This document shows positions 17,997-27,816 of a DNA stretch of 64,000 nucleotides, piece after piece. The translations under genes and the position numbers were made by a program. The notes below the pieces were generated by a model. The model did not search any database. It was not told the origin of the DNA and was given only the letters and a program-made list of their open reading frames with translations. This stretch comes from Nitrosomonas marina. Its GTDB lineage: Bacteria > Pseudomonadota > Gammaproteobacteria > Burkholderiales > Nitrosomonadaceae. The first letter of the stretch is position 1. Every line of letters begins with the position of its first letter. Where the stretch lies: NCBI RefSeq assembly GCF_900110145.1, contig NZ_FOCP01000004.1:62001-126000 (forward strand). The letters are read 5' to 3'.

Positions 17997-18790
17997 AACA
18001 GATGGCGCATACGGCTCACAGGGCGCGCAAACGTTTTGGTCAGAATTTTCTGGTCAATCCCCAGGTTATCTCGGAAATTATCGAATGCATTGGGCCGCAG
18101 CCAAATGACCGCATGGTCGAAATAGGCCCCGGACTCGGTGCATTGACTATTCCGCTGTTGCAAACGCTGAAGCACCTGACTGTCATAGAACTGGACCGGG
18201 ATATTGTCGAGAGACTCAGGCACGATCACCCTCAGGATAAACTGACGATTCATTCTGCCGATGCGCTGAAGTTTGATTTTTTCTCGTTGGGCAGGAAGCT
18301 GCGCATCGTTGGCAACCTTCCCTATAACATCTCGACACCGCTGCTGTTTCACCTTGCCCGATTTTCAGAATCGATTCAAGACATGCACTTTATGCTGCAA
18401 AAGGAAGTAGTCAGACGCATGGTTGCATTGCCTTCCACTGCAGACTATGGCCGTTTGTCGGTCATGCTGCAATACCGGTTTGAAATGGATTACCTGCTGA
18501 CCATCTCAGCCGCGTCCTTTCGACCGGCGCCCAAAGTCGAATCGGCAATCGTTCGCATGCGCCCGACCGGACAACCGGCACTGGCCTTGCCCATTGAAGC
18601 GGCACTTTTCCGTATTGTCGCAGCCGCGTTTTCACAGCGGCGCAAAACGCTGCGCAACACGTTGTCCGGCTATCTTACCGTTGAAGATTTTAGACACATG
18701 GAGATTGATCCCGTTCTGCGTGCGGAAAACCTGACCGTTGAAGAATATATTACAATCGCTGATTATTGGGCAGCGAAGCAGCCGGATTGA
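17993..18790 (+). CDS. rsmA: 16S rRNA dimethyladenosine transferase RsmA (KsgA)
   Basis: The enzyme dimethylates two adjacent adenosines near the 3' end of 16S rRNA late in small-subunit assembly. The 265 residues hold the SAM-binding motif EIGPGLGALT, the acidic motif VIELDRD, and the catalytic motif IV NLPYNIS, with FRPAPKVESAIV near the C-terminal domain. RKRFGQNFL at the N-terminus is the family signature. The ATG overlaps the pdxA stop as ATGA. After it comes a 144-bp gap with a likely -10 element for the next genes. Confidence 0.96.
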   Translation: MKQMAHTAHRARKRFGQNFLVNPQVISEIIECIGPQPNDRMVEIGPGLGALTIPLLQTLKHLTVIELDRDIVERLRHDHPQDKLTIHSADALKFDFFSLGRKLRIVGNLPYNISTPLLFHLARFSESIQDMHFMLQKEVVRRMVALPSTADYGRLSVMLQYRFEMDYLLTISAASFRPAPKVESAIVRMRPTGQPALALPIEAALFRIVAAAFSQRRKTLRNTLSGYLTVEDFRHMEIDPVLRAENLTVEEYITIADYWAAKQPD

Positions 18791-18837
18791 TTCGATTGTT
18801 GTAACGTCCGCGAGTAGTTCGCCAGACCATGTTTTCC

Positions 18838-18848
18838 GGTTCTATAAT
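18838..18848 (+). promoter_or_regulatory. Possible -10 element for the DUF4177-TM2 pair
   Basis: GGTTCTATAAT contains a consensus TATAAT about 87 bp before the DUF4177 start. The same 11 bases occur before ubiJ at 59594-59604. The -35 region here is poor (TTCGCC at long spacing), so the call is weak. Confidence 0.3.
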
Positions 18849-18934
18849 TACACTGCCTGATTTCTGGATTGTTGCATTCTACTGCGCTGTTCTCAGCGCT
18901 ATCGCATGAATAACTGAAAAAGGAAGATCATTGT

Positions 18935-19147
18935 ATGGCTTTCTCGGAATATAAAATACTGCATATTGCCGAAGGTGGACTGGGTACGATCATTTTGGGC
19001 GCCTCGGGTTTACCGCTCAAAAAACTGGAATCGGTTCTCAATAAAGAAGCCACGGATGGCTGGCAGCTGGTATTTCAACTCGTAGAACAAAAACGCTTCA
19101 TGCTATTCTGGAAACGCGAGGCCGTGATCATTACGCTCGGCCGCTGA
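18935..19147 (+). CDS. Small DUF4177-like protein
   Basis: A 70-residue protein with the feature set of DUF4177: an N-terminal strand EYKILHI, the helix LESVLNKEATDGWQLV (the GW-Q-L core is the family hallmark), and a C-terminal strand FMLFWKREAVIITL. The function of this family is not known. It has no signal peptide or membrane segment. AAAAAGGAAG precedes the ATG. The TM2 gene starts 12 bp after its stop, so the two form a likely operon. Confidence 0.75.
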   Translation: MAFSEYKILHIAEGGLGTIILGASGLPLKKLESVLNKEATDGWQLVFQLVEQKRFMLFWKREAVIITLGR

Positions 19148-19159
19148 AACTGTTCAATC

Positions 19160-19573
19160 ATGACAGTTAAACTATCCGAACAGGACGTCCTTGACGAAGA
19201 AGAACGTCTGCGCAAATGCGTCCGCGACCTGCCTGACGACAAACGCCTTGCCTTTCACCAGCAAACGGAAAAACAACTGAAGGATCCCGACACCTATGCA
19301 ACGCTGAACTATATCTTTATCGCCGGCCTGCACCATTTCTATCTGGGCAAATGGATTCGCGGACTGTTGAATATCAGTATATTTGTCACCGGGATATTTA
19401 TGCTGTTTACACCGCTTGCCCTGATCGGTATTCTGATCATGGTGCTTGTCAGTGTCATTGAACTGTACGCACTGTTCAGATCACAGGTTATCGTGCAGGC
19501 GCACAATAATGCGGTCATGGAAAAAATCTACCGGAAGATAACAAAGAAATACACTTCACCCCGCTGTTCATAA
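19160..19573 (+). CDS. TM2-domain-like membrane protein
   Basis: The 137 residues start with a charged cytoplasmic helix (about 1-45), followed by a TM2-type hairpin: NYIFIAGLHHFYLGKWIRGLLN leads into two membrane segments (about 50-110), with the family-like glycine and aromatic pattern at the first helix end. The C-terminal tail is basic. TM2 proteins are small integral membrane proteins of undefined function. It pairs with the upstream DUF4177 gene. Confidence 0.75.
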   Translation: MTVKLSEQDVLDEEERLRKCVRDLPDDKRLAFHQQTEKQLKDPDTYATLNYIFIAGLHHFYLGKWIRGLLNISIFVTGIFMLFTPLALIGILIMVLVSVIELYALFRSQVIVQAHNNAVMEKIYRKITKKYTSPRCS

Positions 19574-19648
19574 AATCTACACTCGTGTCACCCTGACCGG
19601 CAGAACAATGACAGCATCGCGTATTGAACAGCTTCCGAGCGGCCCGAA

Positions 19649-19669
19649 AGTGTAAAATTATTTTACACT
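19649..19669. promoter_or_regulatory. 21-bp perfect palindrome upstream of the RTX gene
   Basis: AGTGTAAAAT-T-ATTTTACACT is a perfect inverted repeat around one central base. It lies 80 bp after the TM2 gene stop and 260 bp before the RTX start, in an AT-rich 355-bp intergenic region. The length and symmetry fit an operator for a dimeric repressor or activator. A terminator is less likely, as no T tract follows on the + strand. The rest of 19574-19928 holds only AT-rich sequence and a ribosome site (ACGGAG) before the RTX start. Confidence 0.5.
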
Positions 19670-19928
19670 GCATTGCCTGAACGTATATCAGTCACATAAA
19701 ATTAACTATAATTCATTCTATTATATTTCTGGCATATATTTTGCTTTCATTGTAAAGATAACGATAAGAAAGTGGTCGTCAATGCGGTTACATCACCACA
19801 TTCCATGCACCACATATTGATAACAATATAAATAACAATAAAATACAGCGCGTTAGCACGTCCATTCAACATCACCACAACCGGTTCAGTCTAATGGGTG
19901 CGCCGTATTAACATACGGAGATAAAGAC

Positions 19929-22900
19929 ATGTCTGCAGGTCCGGAGCTGCGCTCATACAGCAGCAACTTAACACAGGCCAATACGAATGTCCGCGATATA
20001 CGCGGCTTAATTGATAATATTGACGAAAAAATCGACAGGGTTGAAATGGCCATAGATGCCGTGGATGCCGTCGAGCAAAAGGCTGATGAATTCAGCGACA
20101 CCATATCCAAACTGAAACTCAATCTGAAACTGATGGACAAGGCCGGTCCTTTGAAATTTCTGGCCAAAGTAGCTGGTAAAGTACTCGACAGCGTACAGAA
20201 CGTCACCAACAAAGTGCGGGACAAGGCCAAACAACTGGCCAAAAAAATTGACGACAGCAAGCTGGAAGATAAACTCGACGCGGCCCAGGAAAAACTGGAA
20301 AACTATGATCTGAAGCTTGTCGGCACGCAAAATCTACTGCTCAAAAATATCACTGCTGTTGACCAGCTGATTGATGCACTGGACAAAATTGACGAATTCG
20401 ATCCGGACGGCGACCCCGCTGCGCCTGCCGCAGCAGGCGCCGACACTTTGGTAGCACCTCCGAATGATGCCGTAGCAGCCATTAATACGCTTTTTGCCGA
20501 AGTCAAGGAAAAAACGCAGATTCTGGATAATGCAGTGCCCAGCGCAACGTTCCTGCCGGTGCTCAGCGTACGGATTGCATTTGACGGCATCTCATCTTCA
20601 CTGAGTTTCTTACGCGGCCCGCTCAACGCGGTTTCAAAAGTGCTCAAACCGGTCGAGGGCATACTCGATGCAGTCGGATTTATTTTCAAGGTAACGATCG
20701 AGCCGATTATCGATTACATTATGGAAACCCTTGGCATCAATCGTGTCATCAACTCGGTTTCCGAAAAAATCAATAAACTGCTGCCTGATCCCGGTATTTT
20801 CGACAATATACTGGAAGATTTTGACACTGCATTTTTGGAAATCGATCCGCTGGGTCAACTGGACGACTATCTCGGTGTCTCGAACTGGCTGGACGAACTG
20901 AACCAGAAAGTCGCTGAACCCGTAGGCGACGCACAGACCGGCCCGATCGGCATCGGCACACCTCTGAATGACCCGCTGACAGGCACCGGCGACCATAATC
21001 TGCTGTATGGTGGCGAGGGTGACGACACGCTCGTTGGGGAAGCGGGTACCGATATTCTGGTCGGCGCTGCAGGCAACGATTTCCTGGCTGGCGGTACCGG
21101 CACCGATATCGCTGTTTTTCGTGGCAGCTTCCTGGAATACAACTATTCCCAGTCCGAAGATGGCGAATCGATAACCTTCAATCATCTGTATCCTGTCAAC
21201 CCGAACCTTATCGACGGCACAGATGAAACTCAAAACATCGAATTGTATGTATTTGCCGATATCGCTCTGACGCCTGACATCCTTCTGAACAGCGTATTCA
21301 GGGCAATAACAGGACAAAACGTACTGGATGGCACTGACAACCGGGATATTCTGTTTGGTGGTTCTACGGCCATCACCATTAATGCATTCGGCGGCAATGA
21401 CATGCTGGCCGGCAGTCCTGCCAGCGGGGATTTTCTGAATGGCGGCGCCGGCGATGATCTGCTTGTATTCACTGGCGGTGAGGACACGTTCTCCGGCGGT
21501 TCCGGAAGCGATACCTGGCGATTCCCGATTAACAATGAATCCGGCAACTCTACCATCGACGCCGATATCGAGCGCGGCACAATCTTTGCGGGCAGTAATA
21601 ATACTTCTACTCTTTCTTCCATAGAAAATATTGTAGTTGAAGACCATCGCCAGTCCTTTCAATTTGGAGATGCGGCAGCCAACCGTCTGGTCGCCTCGAG
21701 CGACCGGGATGTGCTCGACGGCCGTGCCGGAAACGATTATCTCGATGGCGGCGGCGGTCAGGATATCCTGATCGGTGGCCCTGGAAGTGACGCGTTGTTC
21801 GGTGGTGAAGGAAACGATACTCTGGTTGCGGGGGACCTGACTACGCCAGGAAGTTCCAATTTCTATGACGGCGGCGAAGGCGATTTTGATGCCTTGACGT
21901 ACGCATCCGACATTCGCGACGTCCTGCAGCGGGAATATATTAATGATGGCATCCGCTTAAAAGCCCGATCTCAGGAAGCCTCGGGCCCGGTACGCATATT
22001 CGCTGAAACAGGTAAAATCGAACGACTATCCGCGGACGGCAACACCGTTATCGTTACAGACACCGCAGTCAATATCGAGCAATTTTCAGGCTCTGACTTT
22101 AATGACACACTGTACGGTGGCTCTGGCAGTTACACTGAAATACACGGTGGAGGGGGCAATGATACGTTATACGGCGAGCAGGCAGGACGCTACGTCGGCG
22201 GTGGTGAAGGCGACGATACCGTCTATGCAGGCACAGGCGGCGCCAGATATGACGGTGGTGGCGGTTTCGATACGCTGTACCTGACAGAAATTCCGGATGT
22301 TCGCTGGCTGGTTCGTATTGACGGTTCTCTCGGCTCCTCGCTGCGCGTATTCAATGCACTCGAGGGCAATGAACTTGCCACGCCGGGCGGCAGTCTGCAA
22401 AATGAAAGCGGTCCTTCAGTAATCGCATCAGGCAACGTAGAGAATTTTGACGTTTACTACGGTGGCGATCTGGACGATTACTTTGATATCAGAGATCGCG
22501 GCCTAATTACCATTCATGCAGGTGACGGCAATGATTACGTATTGGGTAACAACGGGGGAAGCAACAACCCATCGTTTGAACTGTACGGCGAGTCCGGCGA
22601 TGATGAAATTGTAATCAAGGAAGCCGGGCTTGCTTCTGGCGGAGACGGCGACGACACGATCGAAATCGACGCCGGCCTAAGTCAAATCGTGCAGGCCTCG
22701 GGTGATGAAGGCGATGATATTTTCATTTTGCGGAGTGGCGATGTCAGTATCGATGGCGGCGCGGGTCGGGATGTCCTGTCCGCTAACCAGCGCAGTATTT
22801 TTGCCGGGCTCGATGTCGATCTGCAGTCTGGAACAATTCGAACATTTGACGACAGAGAACGATTCTCCGGTACCGTCAATAATGTCGAAGAGCTCATCGG

Positions 22901-24431
22901 CGCCAATGAATACCCCGATTTACTGCAGGGCAGCAACATCGGAGAACGATTCATCGGCGGCGGGGGCAACGATACCCTACGCGGTCGCGGCGGGCAGGAT
23001 TCGCTGTACGGTGGCCCAGGAAACGATAATCTGTTTGGTGGCGATGACGATGATCTGTTGCATGGTGGCGCCGGCAGCGATGTCATAGACGGTGGCAGCG
23101 GGGTCGATACAGCATCATGGGCATTTGCGGCACCAGGCCCGCAGAAAGGCGAGGTCGAAAGCAGCAGCTTCGGCCACCTGGAAGCCGATCTGGATTCGGG
23201 CAACGCGGTATTCAGATTATTTTCCGGCGGCCAGGAGAATAATACATTGGTCAATATTGAAAATATCATTGGTGGCGACGGCGATGATACCCTCCGCGGC
23301 GATAACTCCGATAATATGCTGGCAGGCGGTGCAGGCGATGATCTGCTCGAAGGACGTGGAGGCAATGATGTATTGGTACTGGACGGTAATGACACAGCCA
23401 ACGGCGGCATGGGCGACGACCGCTTTGTCATAGGTCTGGGTGATATGACGATTGATGGTGGCGATGGTATCGATACGCTCGATTTCGGCACACTGAAAGG
23501 AACCATTCGGATCGATACGTCTTCGGGCACATACGAAGCCGAACTTGAATTCGACAAACCTGTCTGGAAAAGCGATTCGGGGACTGCACCACGCACTTCA
23601 AACGGAATTGAATTCACGCCGCAGGATGTCCTGGAGGCGGATGCGACATTCTCGAATTCAACCGAGGACCTTGCGCTGAATGTCGTTCTCAACTCAGCTG
23701 AGGCAGAGAACGGTTCTGACACAGATCTGGCAATTGACTTCGTTACCGAGACTCAATCGGTTGGTGGTACATTCAGTAGCATTGAGCAATTTATTGCAGG
23801 TGCCGCCACACTGGTCGGTTCAACCGGTAATGACCTTTTTGACGGTGATGACGGCGTTAATGTCTTTGAAGGAAAACAGGGTAATGACATTATTAACGGT
23901 CAAGGTGGTTCAGACACGGCGGTCTTCTCCTATCCAAGCGCTAACTATATATTCACACGCAGTGGCGGCAATATTGAAATTTCAGACACAGTCAACGATG
24001 ATGGCCAGGACACACTTACCAGTATCGAACGTTTACAGTTCTCCGATATTGGAATTGCGTTTGATCTGGACAGCAGCGCTGGCCAGGTGGCAAGATTGAT
24101 AGGCGCGGTGTTCGGCGCAGCCCATGTCCGCAATTCCGGCATTGTCGGTATCGGCCTGGAATCGGCCGATGACGGGATGACTTATGAGGAACTGGCAGAA
24201 CTGGCGATCCAGGCAGCCGGTCTTGACACCTCGCAGGCAATTGTTACACGGCTTTGGACCAACGTCGTTGGATCACCGCCGACAACGGAACAGGCACAGC
24301 CCTTTATTGATGCGCTCAATAGCGGTATGACAACCGGGGAACTGGGTGTGCTGGCTGCGGAAACCGATTTAAACGCGGCAAACATCGATCTGGTCGGGTT
24401 ATCAACTACTGGAATCGAATATACGATTTAG
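19929..24431 (+). CDS. Giant RTX-type calcium-binding repeat protein with DUF4214-like C-terminus
   Basis: A 1500-residue acidic protein in which I saw no cysteine. Residues 1 to about 340 are helical and coiled-coil-like (DNIDEKIDRVEMAIDAVDA, DDSKLEDKLDAAQEKLENYD) with a Pro/Ala linker near 155-170; I do not recognise this part. From about 358 to 1337 it carries clusters of GGxGxDxLx nonapeptides (for example GGEGDDTLVG, GGPGNDNLFGG, GGAGDDLLEG), which form calcium-filled parallel beta rolls. Residues from about 1384 resemble DUF4214 (MTYEELAELAIQAAGLD). No protease, lipase or other enzyme domain is seen. There is no N-terminal signal peptide, so type I secretion is likely, yet no exporter genes are nearby. 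Role is probably surface adhesion or a matrix layer. Confidence 0.85.
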   Translation: MSAGPELRSYSSNLTQANTNVRDIRGLIDNIDEKIDRVEMAIDAVDAVEQKADEFSDTISKLKLNLKLMDKAGPLKFLAKVAGKVLDSVQNVTNKVRDKAKQLAKKIDDSKLEDKLDAAQEKLENYDLKLVGTQNLLLKNITAVDQLIDALDKIDEFDPDGDPAAPAAAGADTLVAPPNDAVAAINTLFAEVKEKTQILDNAVPSATFLPVLSVRIAFDGISSSLSFLRGPLNAVSKVLKPVEGILDAVGFIFKVTIEPIIDYIMETLGINRVINSVSEKINKLLPDPGIFDNILEDFDTAFLEIDPLGQLDDYLGVSNWLDELNQKVAEPVGDAQTGPIGIGTPLNDPLTGTGDHNLLYGGEGDDTLVGEAGTDILVGAAGNDFLAGGTGTDIAVFRGSFLEYNYSQSEDGESITFNHLYPVNPNLIDGTDETQNIELYVFADIALTPDILLNSVFRAITGQNVLDGTDNRDILFGGSTAITINAFGGNDMLAGSPASGDFLNGGAGDDLLVFTGGEDTFSGGSGSDTWRFPINNESGNSTIDADIERGTIFAGSNNTSTLSSIENIVVEDHRQSFQFGDAAANRLVASSDRDVLDGRAGNDYLDGGGGQDILIGGPGSDALFGGEGNDTLVAGDLTTPGSSNFYDGGEGDFDALTYASDIRDVLQREYINDGIRLKARSQEASGPVRIFAETGKIERLSADGNTVIVTDTAVNIEQFSGSDFNDTLYGGSGSYTEIHGGGGNDTLYGEQAGRYVGGGEGDDTVYAGTGGARYDGGGGFDTLYLTEIPDVRWLVRIDGSLGSSLRVFNALEGNELATPGGSLQNESGPSVIASGNVENFDVYYGGDLDDYFDIRDRGLITIHAGDGNDYVLGNNGGSNNPSFELYGESGDDEIVIKEAGLASGGDGDDTIEIDAGLSQIVQASGDEGDDIFILRSGDVSIDGGAGRDVLSANQRSIFAGLDVDLQSGTIRTFDDRERFSGTVNNVEELIGANEYPDLLQGSNIGERFIGGGGNDTLRGRGGQDSLYGGPGNDNLFGGDDDDLLHGGAGSDVIDGGSGVDTASWAFAAPGPQKGEVESSSFGHLEADLDSGNAVFRLFSGGQENNTLVNIENIIGGDGDDTLRGDNSDNMLAGGAGDDLLEGRGGNDVLVLDGNDTANGGMGDDRFVIGLGDMTIDGGDGIDTLDFGTLKGTIRIDTSSGTYEAELEFDKPVWKSDSGTAPRTSNGIEFTPQDVLEADATFSNSTEDLALNVVLNSAEAENGSDTDLAIDFVTETQSVGGTFSSIEQFIAGAATLVGSTGNDLFDGDDGVNVFEGKQGNDIINGQGGSDTAVFSYPSANYIFTRSGGNIEISDTVNDDGQDTLTSIERLQFSDIGIAFDLDSSAGQVARLIGAVFGAAHVRNSGIVGIGLESADDGMTYEELAELAIQAAGLDTSQAIVTRLWTNVVGSPPTTEQAQPFIDALNSGMTTGELGVLAAETDLNAANIDLVGLSTTGIEYTI

Positions 24432-24448
24432 CTGGAACACCAATCAAT

Positions 24449-24504
24449 TATCCGCATCGCCAATGTGGCAGCGGCAACTGCCGATCATAATGGCGATGCG
24501 GATA
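24449..24504. terminator. Large nested inverted repeat between the RTX gene and valS
   Basis: TATCCGCATCGCCA (24449-24462) and TGGCGATGCGGATA (24491-24504) form a perfect 14-bp stem. The 28-base loop holds a second hairpin, GGCAG-CGGCAA-CTGCC. It lies between convergent genes, 18 bp after the RTX stop and 13 bp before the valS stop, so bidirectional termination is the simplest role. Only a short T run follows. Confidence 0.6.
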
Positions 24505-24516
24505 TTTCAATGCTGA

Positions 24517-27273
24517 TTAACGCAATTTTTGCAGCTGTTCGTTCAAACTTTCCAGCCGTGCATTAAATCCGGCCAGACGGTCTTTTTCCTGCGCCACCAC
24601 AGTAGCCGGCGCGCGTTCTACAAAATTAGGATTAGCCAGTTTTGTTTCCGCTTTGGATATTTCTGCCGCAATACGAGTTATTTCCTTATTCAGCCGTTCA
24701 CGTTCGGCAATAACATCGACCTCGATTTTCAACATCAGCCTGAAATCACCCACGATGGAAACCGGTGCATCAGCATCAGGCAGTTGATCCAGAATTTCTA
24801 CTTCGGACAATTTGGCCAAAGCCATCAGATAGTCCCTGTTGTCAGTCAACACCGCCAGATCGCCCACAGCCTGCAGCGGCACTTTCTGTGCCGGAGATAT
24901 ATTCATTTCGCCACGCAGTGTGCGACAGGCGTTGATCATTTCCTTGAGCAACCGTATTGTTGCTATCGATTTCTGGTCAATTTTTTTCAGATCGGCGACC
25001 GGGTACGGCTGACACATGATACTGGCACCATTTTTTCCAGCAAGCGGCGCTACTTTCTGCCAAAGCTCTTCGGTAATAAACGGAATGATCGGGTGCGCCA
25101 GACGCAGCATTGCCTCGAGTACACGAACAAGCGTTCGGCGTGTTGCCCGTTGTTCGGATTCATCGGAACTGTTCAAACGTACTTTTGCCAGTTCAACGTA
25201 CCAGTCGCAATATTCATCCCACACCAGTTCATAAATTTCTTTTGCAGCCAGGTCGAAACGATAACTGGCGAAATATTTCTCAATTGCCCTCTCGGCCTGC
25301 TGCAAACGACTGACAATCCATCGGTCCGCATCCGAATATATATATGCCTGCTGCGTATCCAGACCGGTATCCCTGCCCTCGCAATTCATCAATACATAGC
25401 GAGTGGCATTCCACAGCTTATTACAGAAATTACGATAGCCCTCGCAGCGCTGCAAATCGAATTTAATATCCCGTCCATGCGAAGCCAGGCTGGCAAAGGT
25501 AAATCGCAAGGCATCAGTGCCGAAAGCCGGAATTCCCTTGGGAAAATGCTTACGGGTATTTTTCTCGATTGTCGGTGCGGTTTTTGGATTCATCAATCCC
25601 GCTGTTCGTTTGGCAATGAGATCGTCCAGTGAAATGCCGTCGATCAGGTCCAGAGGATCCAATACATTGCCTTTGGACTTGCTCATTTTCTGGCCTTCAG
25701 CATCGCGGATCAGTCCGGTGATATATACCTCCCTGAATGGTACTTTACCGGTAAAGTGCAGTGACATCATTACCATTCGCGCGACCCAGAAAAAAATAAT
25801 ATCAAACCCGGTAATCAGCACCGAAGTCGGCAAAAACGTATTTAACTCCCGGGTATCCTCCGGCCAGCCCAATGTCGAAAAAGGCCATAATGCTGAGGAA
25901 AACCAGGTATCCAGTACGTCATCATCCTGCCTGAGTTCGGTTTTACCTGAGAGCTGTTGCGCCTCTTCAAGGTTATGGGCGACTGTAATATTGCCGTCTT
26001 CATCATACCAGGCAGGTATGCGATGCCCCCACCAGAGTTGACGTGAAATACACCAGTCCTGAATATTCTCCAGCCATTGGTTATAAACATGTGCCCAGTT
26101 GTCGGGCGTAAATCTGACATCGCCATTCGCAACGACCTCCAAACCTTGCTTGGCCATTCCTTCCATGGACACATACCACTGATCTGTCAGCATGGGTTCG
26201 ATGATTGTATTGGTCCGGTCACCGCGAGGCGCCATCAACTTGTGCGGTTTTGTTTCAATCAGATAACCATGGCTTTCAAGATCGGATACAATTTTCTTTC
26301 TTGCTTCGAAACGATCCATGCCCTGATATTGGGTCGGCGCCAGCTCACTGATTCTGCCGTCCAGTGTAAATATGCTGATCGGCACCAGTTGATGCCGCTG
26401 CCCCATCTGATAGTCATTGAAATCATGTGCCGGCGTAATTTTGACGCAGCCTGTGCCGAATTCCGGATCAACATAGCTGTCTGCAATGACCGGAATGCTG
26501 CGTTCGCACAAGGGCAGGCGCACATGTCTTCCGATCAGATGCTGATAGCGTGTATCTTCCGGATGCACAGCAACCGCAACATCACCAAGCATGGTTTCCG
26601 GTCGAGTGGTCGCAACAATCACCGCTTCATCGGCAGAAAGACTGCCGTCGGGCTGTTCGAGAGGATAACGGACATGCCATAGAAAACCGTTCTCTTCTGT
26701 CGAAATCACCTCTAGATCGGACACCGCAGTCTGTAAAACAGGGTCCCAGTTCACCAGCCGCTTGCCACGATATATCAGCCCTTCACGATAAAGACGGACA
26801 AACACTTCAGTCACGGCGCGAGAAAGCTCAGCATCCATGGTAAACCGTTCGCGCGTCCAGTCACACGATGTACCCAAACGCCGCATCTGGCGGGTAATTG
26901 TTGAACCCGATTCTTCTTTCCATTGCCACACACGCGCTAAAAAGGCTTCCCGGCCGAGATCGCGCCGGTCGATATTTTGCTGATCAAGTTGCCGTTCAAC
27001 GACAATTTGTGTTGCGATTCCGGCATGATCGGTTCCCGGTTGCCAGAGGGTATTATCGCCTTTCATACGGTGATAGCGCGTCAGCGCATCCATCAAGGTA
27101 TGCTGAAAAGCATGACCCATATGCAACGTGCCGGTTACATTCGGCGGCGGCAGCATAATACAGTAGGCAGCTGTATTGTCTGCATGATCTGGTTTGAAAT
27201 ACCCGGCGGACTCCCACACTGAATACCATTGATTCTCTATCAGTCTGGGATCAAAACTTTTCTCAAGCTCCAT
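24517..27273 (-). CDS. valS: Valyl-tRNA synthetase
   Basis: This class I synthetase charges tRNA-Val and edits misactivated threonine. The 918 residues are close to family length. The HIGH-type motif is HMGH (51-54) in [13 protein letters not shown], and KMSKS is at about 529-533. The editing domain lies between (about 190-330, with [11 protein letters not shown]). The C-terminal 65 residues form the valyl-type coiled-coil arm ([19 protein letters not shown]). It is the last gene of the minus-strand series pepA-holC-orphan-valS, 178 bp after the orphan gene. Confidence 0.97.
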   Translation of the reverse strand: MELEKSFDPRLIENQWYSVWESAGYFKPDHADNTAAYCIMLPPPNVTGTLHMGHAFQHTLMDALTRYHRMKGDNTLWQPGTDHAGIATQIVVERQLDQQNIDRRDLGREAFLARVWQWKEESGSTITRQMRRLGTSCDWTRERFTMDAELSRAVTEVFVRLYREGLIYRGKRLVNWDPVLQTAVSDLEVISTEENGFLWHVRYPLEQPDGSLSADEAVIVATTRPETMLGDVAVAVHPEDTRYQHLIGRHVRLPLCERSIPVIADSYVDPEFGTGCVKITPAHDFNDYQMGQRHQLVPISIFTLDGRISELAPTQYQGMDRFEARKKIVSDLESHGYLIETKPHKLMAPRGDRTNTIIEPMLTDQWYVSMEGMAKQGLEVVANGDVRFTPDNWAHVYNQWLENIQDWCISRQLWWGHRIPAWYDEDGNITVAHNLEEAQQLSGKTELRQDDDVLDTWFSSALWPFSTLGWPEDTRELNTFLPTSVLITGFDIIFFWVARMVMMSLHFTGKVPFREVYITGLIRDAEGQKMSKSKGNVLDPLDLIDGISLDDLIAKRTAGLMNPKTAPTIEKNTRKHFPKGIPAFGTDALRFTFASLASHGRDIKFDLQRCEGYRNFCNKLWNATRYVLMNCEGRDTGLDTQQAYIYSDADRWIVSRLQQAERAIEKYFASYRFDLAAKEIYELVWDEYCDWYVELAKVRLNSSDESEQRATRRTLVRVLEAMLRLAHPIIPFITEELWQKVAPLAGKNGASIMCQPYPVADLKKIDQKSIATIRLLKEMINACRTLRGEMNISPAQKVPLQAVGDLAVLTDNRDYLMALAKLSEVEILDQLPDADAPVSIVGDFRLMLKIEVDVIAERERLNKEITRIAAEISKAETKLANPNFVERAPATVVAQEKDRLAGFNARLESLNEQLQKLR

Positions 27274-27451
27274 GAAATTTGTAGATGGTTAGTATATTTT
27301 GAAAGGAAATAAAATCTTTTTATTATAATGTAAGAGTCGTTGAATTGCGCATTTGCATACTGGATATTCAAGTACGATGCTAAGTCCGGGCAGGTAATTG
27401 ATATTTACAACAAGCTGCACGCATCTATGCAGAACAGCTTGAACGCTGTCA

Positions 27452-27793
27452 TCAGTCTTGCTGCTCCAGCAACGCCTTCTCCTGAACGATAATACGATTC
27501 TCCAGAGCGTGCACCAGAGCTTGCCTGTCAGCCTGATTAAGCTCTATTCTGGCGTCGATTAGCGCTGCGTCCAGCAACAGGCGTAAAGGAGACAATTCAT
27601 CAAACTGGGGCTGCATGTGTTTGGATCGCAAAGCCACACATTCGGTAAGAACAGGAACTTTGTCAATGTCTTCGATGTTCTCAGGAGTAACCACCGTTCT
27701 GGCACTGTGGTGATATTTGTCAATCAGAAAATCAAATTTCTTCAGGATTCTGTCATTATCCGCATCCACTTCTGTTTCGACTGTATCGTTCAT
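27452..27793 (-). CDS. Conserved-looking hypothetical protein between holC and valS
   Basis: A 113-residue acidic cytoplasmic protein I do not recognise. The N-terminal 25 residues are rich in Asp/Glu. The body has predicted helices (LRLLLDAALIDARIELNQADRQ, LVHALENRIIVQEKALLEQQD) and a motif VLTECV. No signal peptide, membrane span or metal motif is visible. It starts 23 bp after the holC stop, so it is probably co-transcribed with pepA and holC. That position hints at a link to DNA polymerase III chi or to translation, but this is only context. Confidence 0.65.
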   Translation of the reverse strand: MNDTVETEVDADNDRILKKFDFLIDKYHHSARTVVTPENIEDIDKVPVLTECVALRSKHMQPQFDELSPLRLLLDAALIDARIELNQADRQALVHALENRIIVQEKALLEQQD

Positions 27794-27816
27794 AGTGTTT
27801 ATATGCTGTAAATAAC

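Noticed and set aside
21000-23500. Repeated GGTGGCGATGGC-like DNA that could suggest a repeat array or CRISPR
   Set aside because: The repeats are in frame and encode the RTX nonapeptides; spacing and sequence vary as coding repeats do.
22682-23722. Long open frame antisense to the RTX repeats, 346 codons
   Set aside because: It is a proline/serine-rich shadow of the glycine/aspartate codons of the sense repeats, with no ribosome site.
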